A stretch of 64,000 nt of DNA from contig NZ_RQJW01000007.1 of the NCBI RefSeq assembly GCF_004028635.1, forward strand, positions 434,001-498,000, read 5' to 3'. The stretch is from Streptomyces cyaneus (GTDB taxonomy: Bacteria; Actinomycetota; Actinomycetes; Streptomycetales; Streptomycetaceae). Made by a program: the position numbers and the translations under genes. The notes beneath the pieces were generated by a model. That model had not been told where the DNA came from, ran no database searches, and saw only the letters and a program-made list of their open reading frames with translations. Shown piece after piece: positions 58,936 to 64,000 of this stretch (the first letter of the stretch is position 1; each line of letters begins with the position of its first letter).

Positions 58936-59613
58936 ATGACCAGCACCCATACCCTGATCCGTCGCGCCGCCCTGGCCACGACGGCCGTCACCGCCGCTCT
59001 CGTCCTCGCCGCGTGCGGCGGTACCGACCACGCGGACACCGCCTCCGGCGGCCACACGTCGCCCTCGGCGAGCGCCGGCGCCACCGCCGACGCCGCGGCC
59101 GGCGCCCACAACGACCAGGACGTCTCCTTCGCGCAGGGCATGATCCCGCACCACCAGCAGGCCGTGCAGATGGCGGACATGGCCGCCGGTCGGGCCTCCT
59201 CCGCCGCGGTCAAGGACCTGGCCTCGCGCATCCAGAAGGCCCAGGACCCGGAGATCCGGACCATGTCGGGATGGCTGAAGGCCTGGGGTGAGGACGTGCC
59301 GTCGGCGATGCCCGGCATGGACCACTCCGGCGGTCACTCCGGTGGCTCCGGTGGCTCCGGTGGCTCCGGCGACATGGCCGGGATGATGGACCAGAAGGAC
59401 ATGGACGAGCTGACGAAGGCGTCCGGCAAGGCCTTCGACACCCTGTTCCTGACCATGATGGTCGAGCACCACGAGGGCGCGGTGGAGATGGCCACGACCG
59501 AGAAGGCGAAGGGGCAGTACGGCCCCGCGACGAAGCTGGCCGGCGACGTCGTCACCGCCCAGACCGCCGAGATCGAGGAGATGAACAAGCTGCTCGGCAA
59601 GAGCGGGAGCTGA
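58936..59613 (+). CDS. DUF305-family lipoprotein
   Basis: 225 residues. Lipoprotein signal with lipobox LVLAACGG. Two DUF305 halves: FAQGMIPHHQQAVQMADMAA and FLTMMVEHHEGAVEMATTEK, with the conserved HH pair, separated by a Gly-Ser linker (SGGHSGGSGGSGGSGDMAGM). DUF305 proteins are ferritin-like, His/Met-rich, implicated in copper or other metal handling outside the membrane. In an operon with DUF6153. Confidence 0.9.
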   Translation: MTSTHTLIRRAALATTAVTAALVLAACGGTDHADTASGGHTSPSASAGATADAAAGAHNDQDVSFAQGMIPHHQQAVQMADMAAGRASSAAVKDLASRIQKAQDPEIRTMSGWLKAWGEDVPSAMPGMDHSGGHSGGSGGSGGSGDMAGMMDQKDMDELTKASGKAFDTLFLTMMVEHHEGAVEMATTEKAKGQYGPATKLAGDVVTAQTAEIEEMNKLLGKSGS

Positions 59614-59852
59614 CGCTCCGGCGGGCGGCGGCCGGTCAGCCGCCGCCCGCCGCCCAACGCCTGTTTCAATGCAGGCCCAACCGGCGCTGGTACGACGCCT
59701 CCGGCCCGGCCCGGTCCAGGATCGCGGCGCAGGCCGGGCGGGCCCCGCAGTCCGCGGCGGGGTCGGCCGGGGTCAGGCGGGTGTGGGCCTTGAACCCGAG
59801 ATCGTGCGGGTCGCCGCAGTCCGGCGCGGGCGGCCAGGCAACGGCCCCGTCT

Positions 59853-59880
59853 CCGGCTTCCGGCTTCCGGCTTCCGGCTC
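59853..59880. repeat. 7-nt tandem repeat
   Basis: Four tandem ccggctt/ccggctc units, next to the methyltransferase remnant; a slippage product in non-coding sequence. Confidence 0.8.
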
Positions 59881-59912
59881 CCCGCGCTTCCCGGACTGCC
59901 CCCAGCAAGTCC

Positions 59913-60098
59913 TGCACACCCTGTGGACCGGCGCGGGGCTCACCGACGTGTCGACGACCCCGATCGAGGTACCCACGGTTTCGCCGACTTCGCCGACCTG
60001 TGAACTCCCTTCCTGTCCGGCCAGGGCCCCGCCCCCGCCTACGTCGCCTCCCTCGCCTCGGCCGCGGGCCTGGGCGGTGCGGGGAGTCAGGCCGTGAT
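59913..60098 (+). pseudogene. 3' remnant of a SAM-dependent methyltransferase gene
   Basis: The plus strand reads LWTGAGLTDVSTTPIEVPTV, then after a one-base frame shift FADFADL, a TGA where the family has Trp, then TPFLSGQGPAPAYVASLASA. This is the familiar C-terminal part of a class I methyltransferase ('GL.dV...pIeVPT.FadFdDlWtPFLgGqGPAPaY'). The upstream domain with the SAM motif is gone. Two inactivating changes in a short span show it is decayed. The stretch from 59614 to 59912 holds no recognisable gene; a minus frame there (DCGARPACAAILDRAGPEAS) has no family match. Confidence 0.75.
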
Positions 60099-60099
60099 G

Positions 60100-60843
60100 T
60101 CAGCCGGGGCCGCCGAGCCAGTACCCGAACCCCCGGTGCGTATGGATCAGGGCCGGCTCGCCGGGATCGCGGTCCACCTTGCGGCGCAGCCGCGAGACCA
60201 GCTTCTCGATCGCCTCGTTGGCCCGGAAGTCGCCCCAGACATGCCGTCCGATCTGCTCCTTCGACAGCACGCACTCGGCGTTGACGAGCAGATGGCGCAG
60301 CAGACGGTATTCGGCGGGGGTGAGGTCGAGGGCGCGTGAGCCGCGGCGGGCCCGGCAGGTGGCGTCGTCCAGGACGAGGTCGCCGTAGCGGGGCCGGTCA
60401 GCCTGCCGTTCGGGGCGTCGGCGGCGCAGTAGGACGTCGACTCGGGCGAGGACCTCCGCGATGCGGAGCGGCTTGGTGACGTAGTCCTTCTCGCCCGGGC
60501 CGAGTTCGGGGACGAGGTGGTGCAGCGAGTCGCAGGTGGTGAGGAAGAGGAGCGGGGGGTGGGGCGGGAGTGAGGCGGCGCGGGGGGAGCGGGGGGCCTG
60601 GGGCAGATGCGCGAGGTGGGAGAGGAGCACGGCGTCCCACACCGCCAGGTCGAAGCAGTGCTCCGTGAGCCGGCTCATCCCCTCGGCGCCGGTGCCCGCC
60701 GTGCCGACCCGGTAGCCGGCCAACTCCAGGGTGGTGCTGAGCAGTTCACTGTCGCCCGGATCGTCGGCGACGACCAGGACCCGCTCTCCGTCCCCGCGTG
60801 GCGGCGAGGGTTTCTCCAGGAGGTTCGAGAGGTTCGCGTTCAT
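60100..60843 (-). CDS. OmpR/PhoB-type response regulator
   Basis: 247 residues. Receiver with RVLVVADDPGDSELLSTTLE (acidic pair), phospho-Asp in CFDLAVWDAVLLS, and Lys in KDYVTKPLRIAEVLARVDVL. An insert (HLPQAPRSPRAASLPPHPPL) enlarges the loop after the Asp. The winged-helix domain LVLDDATCRARRGSRALDLT, then LVSRLRRKVDRDPGEPALIH and RGFGYWL is standard. No sensor kinase is adjacent. ATG 60843. Confidence 0.88.
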   Translation of the reverse strand: MNANLSNLLEKPSPPRGDGERVLVVADDPGDSELLSTTLELAGYRVGTAGTGAEGMSRLTEHCFDLAVWDAVLLSHLAHLPQAPRSPRAASLPPHPPLLFLTTCDSLHHLVPELGPGEKDYVTKPLRIAEVLARVDVLLRRRRPERQADRPRYGDLVLDDATCRARRGSRALDLTPAEYRLLRHLLVNAECVLSKEQIGRHVWGDFRANEAIEKLVSRLRRKVDRDPGEPALIHTHRGFGYWLGGPG

Positions 60844-60906
60844 GGCGACGCCCTTCGTGGGGGGGAGTGGGGGCCGTGGGGATGCGCTGCGTGCCGGAAC
60901 GGCCTG

Positions 60907-61413
60907 TCAGGCAGTGGGGCCGAGGTCGGCCGGAACCTCGGCGTGGGTGACGAAGTCGTCGACCAGGCGGTGGAAGAGCTCGGCCAACCGCCGCAGGTCC
61001 TCGTCGGACCAGTCGGCCAGCGCCATACGCATGCCGACGCGGCTCGCCTCCCGGAAGCGGTTCACGGCGGCCCTGCCCGCGTCGGTGAGTTCGATGCGCC
61101 GGGCGCGCCGGTCGTGCGGGTCCGCGGCCCTGATCACATAGCCGGCCCGCTCCAACTGCTGCACCTGGCGCGTGACATGGGACGCCTCCACGGCGAGCAG
61201 CCCCGCCAGTACGCCGGGCCGCATCGGTTCGGTCTCGGCGAGGCGGCGCAGGATCGCCACGGCGGCCCGGTCGAGGGTCAGACCGGCCATGGCCATCAGG
61301 TACTCGTGCTGTCTCGGCCGGCCCGCCAGGTACGCGACGCGGGTCAGGCACTTCTCGATCTCCACGATGTCCGTCGGGACGGGCGACGCGGCTTCGGATG
61401 ACGGTGCGGCCAT
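60907..61413 (-). CDS. MarR-family regulator
   Basis: 168 residues. MarR fold: LTLDRAAVAILRRLAETEPM, LAVEASHVTRQVQQLERAGY (recognition helix), IRAADPHDRRARRIELTDAG (wing). ATG 61413 (MAAPSSE). Divergent from the zinc alcohol dehydrogenase; the imperfect 17-bp inverted repeat at 61436-61480 directly upstream of its start is the likely operator. It probably controls itself and the alcohol dehydrogenase/MFS operon. Confidence 0.88.
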   Translation of the reverse strand: MAAPSSEAASPVPTDIVEIEKCLTRVAYLAGRPRQHEYLMAMAGLTLDRAAVAILRRLAETEPMRPGVLAGLLAVEASHVTRQVQQLERAGYVIRAADPHDRRARRIELTDAGRAAVNRFREASRVGMRMALADWSDEDLRRLAELFHRLVDDFVTHAEVPADLGPTA

Positions 61414-61435
61414 GCCTCCACCGTACCGCAAATGC

Positions 61436-61480
61436 TTGCTTGACTTAAGTAACTCATTCATGCTTGCCTAAGTTAAGCAA
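61436..61480. promoter_or_regulatory. MarR operator: 17-bp inverted repeat
   Basis: ttgcttgacttaagtaa (61436-61452) and ttgcctaagttaagcaa (61464-61480) match as inverted repeats at 14 of 17 positions, with 11 nt between. AT-rich island between the divergent MarR and alcohol dehydrogenase genes. Confidence 0.75.
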
Positions 61481-61640
61481 CGAAGCACGGCACAGACCGG
61501 GGCCGCCTTGAGCGGAGGACGGCCCCGCCGCGCCGGACCCGTGGGGACGGGGACGGCGCGGTCACCGGCCCGGCGGCGGAACCGAACCCCCCATTCGCCG
61601 CCGGGCCCGGTGACACCGACTGCGCCCGCGACCACCGCGC

Positions 61641-61700
61641 CTCAGATCACTGCGCCCCAGATCACCGCAGCTCGGATCACCGCAGCTCAGATCACCGCAC
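61641..61700. repeat. 15-nt direct repeats before the alcohol dehydrogenase
   Basis: Four near-identical 15-nt units (consensus ctcagatcaccgcag) lie head to tail in the 5' leader, ending about 20 nt before the ATG. They may be regulator-binding iterons or slippage; no coding role. Confidence 0.75.
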
Positions 61701-61721
61701 CTCACGAGAGAGACCCAGCTC

Positions 61722-62756
61722 ATGGCAACGATGAAGTCCGTCCAGACCGGCGCCAAGAACGAGATCGACGTCGTCGACGTCGAGCGCCCCGCCCCCGGCC
61801 CCCGGGACGCCCTGGTGCGGATCCGCGCCTGCGGTATCTGCGGCACCGACACGTTCTTCCTGCACCTCGGGGGCACGCCCCTCGGTGCCGACGGCTCGAT
61901 GCGCTCCCTCCCCCTCGGCCACGAGCCCGCCGGCGAGATCGTCGAGGTCGGCGCCGAGGTCAGCGGGCTGAAGGTCGGCGACCGTGTGGTCGTCAACCCG
62001 CAGGGCGTGCCCTCCGGGATCATCGGGTGCGGTGGCGCGCACGGGGCCATGAGCGAGTACCTGCTGGTCGAGGAGGCGGAGGTCGGCAGAAACCTGGCCG
62101 TCTTCCCAGGTCACGTGCCCTTCGACGTCGCCGCCCTCAATGAGCCGATGGCCGTCGCCCGGCACTGCGTCAACCGCTCCGAGGCGAAGCCGGCCGACAA
62201 GGTGGTCGTCTTCGGCGCCGGGCCCATCGGACTGGGCGCCACCATCTGGCTGAAGCTGCGCGGCGTCGAGCACGTGGTCGTCGTCGACATCATCCCGGAG
62301 CGGCTGGAGACCGCGCTGGCCGTCGGCGCCGACGCCGTCGTCAACTCGGCGGAGGAGAACGTCACCGAGCGGCTCACCGAGCTGCACGGCCAGGCCGCGA
62401 ACGCGCTCGGGCAGGCCCGCGCGGGCACCGACATCTACATCGACGCCGCCGGGGCGCCCGCCGTGTTCCAGGCCGCCGTCGACTCCGCCAAGTGGGGCGC
62501 CAAGTTGGTCATGGTCGCCGTACAGAAGAAGTCCGACGCCATCGATCTCGGCGGGATGCTCCGCAGTGAGCTCACGCTCATCGCCTCCCAGGGGTACCCC
62601 ACGGAGATCTTCGAGGTCACCGCGGAGCTCGCCGAGCATCACGAGCGGTTCGCGAAGCTGATCAGTCACCGGGTGCCGTTCGGTGCCGTGGAGCGGGCGT
62701 TCGGGCTGGCCATGACGCCGGGGGCGGCGGAGAAGGTCGTCGTCACCTTCGACTAG
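61722..62756 (+). CDS. zinc-dependent medium-chain alcohol dehydrogenase
   Basis: 344 residues. Catalytic zinc site: RACGICGTDTFFLHLGG (Cys), SLPLGHEPAGEIVEVG (His-Glu). Rossmann motif VVVFGAGPIGLGATIWLKLR (GxGxxG), VVVDIIPERLETA (Asp, NAD-specific). The structural-zinc four-Cys loop is absent, as in sorbitol/threonine dehydrogenase-like members. ATG 61722. The MFS gene follows at 64 nt, likely the same operon, divergent from MarR. Confidence 0.9.
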   Translation: MATMKSVQTGAKNEIDVVDVERPAPGPRDALVRIRACGICGTDTFFLHLGGTPLGADGSMRSLPLGHEPAGEIVEVGAEVSGLKVGDRVVVNPQGVPSGIIGCGGAHGAMSEYLLVEEAEVGRNLAVFPGHVPFDVAALNEPMAVARHCVNRSEAKPADKVVVFGAGPIGLGATIWLKLRGVEHVVVVDIIPERLETALAVGADAVVNSAEENVTERLTELHGQAANALGQARAGTDIYIDAAGAPAVFQAAVDSAKWGAKLVMVAVQKKSDAIDLGGMLRSELTLIASQGYPTEIFEVTAELAEHHERFAKLISHRVPFGAVERAFGLAMTPGAAEKVVVTFD

Positions 62757-62820
62757 GAGCCGCACATCAAGCACAGCCCCACGCCGCCGTTCCCGCCAAC
62801 CCTTTGATGGAGGCTCCGTC

Positions 62821-64000
62821 ATGTCCCACGCAATCGCCCGACCCGCCGACGCGGGGAGGAAGTCCGCCCCGCCGAAGCCGAACGCCGTAGTGGCGGTGCT
62901 GGCCCTCGCCGGGATCGTCGTCTCGCTGATGCAGACCCTGGTCATCCCGATCGTCCCGGAGCTGCCGAGGCTCCTGGACGCCTCGGCGTCCAACACCGCC
63001 TGGGCGGTCACCGCGACGCTGCTCGCCGCCGCCGTGGCCACACCGGTCGTCGGGCGGCTCGGCGACATGATCGGCAAGCGGCGGATGCTGCTGACCAGCA
63101 TCGTCCTGCTGGTCACCGGCTCGGTGGTGTGCGCGCTCGCCGACTCCCTCGTCCCGATGATCGTCGGCCGCACCTTGCAGGGCCTCGCCGCCGCCGTCGT
63201 ACCGCTCGGCATCAGCATCATGCGCGACGCGCTGCCGGCCGAGCGGCTGGCCGGGTCGACCGCGCTGATGAGCGCCTCACTCGGGGTGGGAGGTGCGCTG
63301 GGTCTGCCCGCCGCCGCGTTCATCGCCGACAACTGGGACTGGCACATCCTGTTCTGGACCTCCGCCGCGCTGGGCGCCCTGTCCTTCCTGCTGGTCCTGC
63401 TGATCGTGCCCGAGTCCAAGGTGCGCACCGGCGGCCGCTTCGACCTGGTCGGCTCGCTCGGCCTGTCGGCCGGACTGGTCTCGCTGCTGCTGGCCGTCTC
63501 CAAGGGCGGCGACTGGGGCTGGACCAGCGGCACCACCCTCGGCCTGGGTGCCGCCGCCGTCGTGATCCTGCTGGCCTGGGGCTGGTGGCAGCTGCGGGCC
63601 GCCCAGCCGCTGGTCGACCTGCGCACCACCGCCAAGCCCCAGGTGCTGTTCACCAACCTCGCCTCGGTGGCGCTCGGCTTCTCGATGTTCGCCATGTCCC
63701 TGGTCCTGCCGCAGCTCCTGCAGCTGCCCGAGCAGACCGGCTACGGCCTCGGCAGGTCCATGCTGACCGTCGGCCTGGTCCTCGCCCCGCAGGGCCTGGT
63801 GATGATGGCGATGTCCGCCGCCTCCGCGGCCGTCACCAAGGCCAAGGGCCCCAAGGTCACCCTGATGATCGGCGCGCTGATCGTGGCCGCCGGGTACGGC
63901 CTGAACATCGTGCTGATGAGCGAGGTCTGGCACCTGATCCTGGTCTCCTGCATCATCGGCGCCGGCGTCGGCTTCACCTACGGCGCCCTGCCCGCCCTGA
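62821..64000 (+). CDS. MFS exporter (3' end beyond window)
   Basis: 393 residues visible. MFS DHA2-type: LAGIVVSLMQTLVIPIVPEL, motif A VGRLGDMIGKRRMLL, motif C-like SASLGVGGALGLPAAAFIAD, and at least ten hydrophobic segments before the right edge. Drug or metabolite efflux. ATG 62821 after ATGGAGG. Follows the alcohol dehydrogenase and is probably cotranscribed and MarR-controlled. The C-terminal part is outside the window. Confidence 0.9.
   Translation, partial: MSHAIARPADAGRKSAPPKPNAVVAVLALAGIVVSLMQTLVIPIVPELPRLLDASASNTAWAVTATLLAAAVATPVVGRLGDMIGKRRMLLTSIVLLVTGSVVCALADSLVPMIVGRTLQGLAAAVVPLGISIMRDALPAERLAGSTALMSASLGVGGALGLPAAAFIADNWDWHILFWTSAALGALSFLLVLLIVPESKVRTGGRFDLVGSLGLSAGLVSLLLAVSKGGDWGWTSGTTLGLGAAAVVILLAWGWWQLRAAQPLVDLRTTAKPQVLFTNLASVALGFSMFAMSLVLPQLLQLPEQTGYGLGRSMLTVGLVLAPQGLVMMAMSAASAAVTKAKGPKVTLMIGALIVAAGYGLNIVLMSEVWHLILVSCIIGAGVGFTYGALPAL

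Noticed and set aside
59666..60274. Minus-strand 202-codon frame after the DUF305 gene
   Set aside because: Overlaps the response regulator and the methyltransferase remnant; low-complexity Arg/Gly/Pro sequence without family features.

Overview
The window is very GC-rich (roughly 72 percent by eye). It has strong third-position GC bias, many GTG and TTG starts, many ATGA/GTGA gene overlaps, SARP, LuxR, TetR and MarR regulators, an ECF sigma factor, F420-type enzymes and several secreted polysaccharidases. Together these point to a chromosomal, largely accessory segment of a Streptomyces or close relative. No rRNA, tRNA or CRISPR array was seen.

Region 1 (1-12.7 kb, all minus strand) is the highlight: a lanthipeptide-type RiPP cluster of the class V kind (lexapeptide, pristinin and cacaoidin are the described relatives). 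A long run of genes, most joined by 1-4 nt overlaps, encodes a kinase-like LanK, a HopA1-fold LanY, an IS3-derived HTH protein, an ABC ATPase and permease, a luciferase-like LanJ reductase, a LanD-type cysteine decarboxylase, a LanX-like protein, a SAM methyltransferase and a 65-aa protein resembling the ribosomal L7/L12 C-terminal domain. Then come precursor peptide A2, a catalytic and a non-catalytic M16 peptidase, precursor peptide A1, and an ABC exporter cut by the window edge. The two precursors share a leader motif (AGYxxYTxxxEI) and both end in T-x4-C, the spacing expected for an aminovinyl-methyl-cysteine ring. The predicted product is an N-dimethylated, D-Ala- and AviMeCys-containing peptide.

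Region 2 (13-17.8 kb): an atypical LuxR-type regulator, a winged-helix repressor with a membrane protein and a 13-bp inverted-repeat operator, and a SARP/AfsR-type activator coupled to an amidase-like protein. The regulators may control region 1.

Region 3 (17.8-31 kb): a Ser/Thr kinase, small stress and regulatory proteins (PRC barrel, MerR-like, cold shock, SCO5918 family, GvpU-like), a secreted GH30 galactanase divergent from a LacI repressor around a perfect operator, a TerB protein, a TetR and dehydrogenase pair with three operators, and a SpoIIE-type phosphatase.

Region 4 (31-37.5 kb): an aromatic-compound operon (extradiol-dioxygenase-like protein, FAH hydrolase, FAD hydroxylase, acetoacetyl-CoA synthetase-like ligase) with a divergent TetR. 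Region 5 (37.5-47.7 kb): an LmeA-like protein, TetR with a drug exporter, an enoate reductase/quinone reductase/MarR operon, a histidine kinase without an adjacent partner, and an MMPL transporter.

Region 6 (47.9-64 kb): a MoxR-vWA gene set, an expansin-like protein, an ECF sigma with a probable membrane partner, a class F sortase with a likely substrate, a PL9-type pectate lyase, a DUF6153/DUF305 pair, a decayed methyltransferase, an OmpR-type regulator, and a MarR divergent from a zinc alcohol dehydrogenase and an MFS exporter that runs off the right edge.
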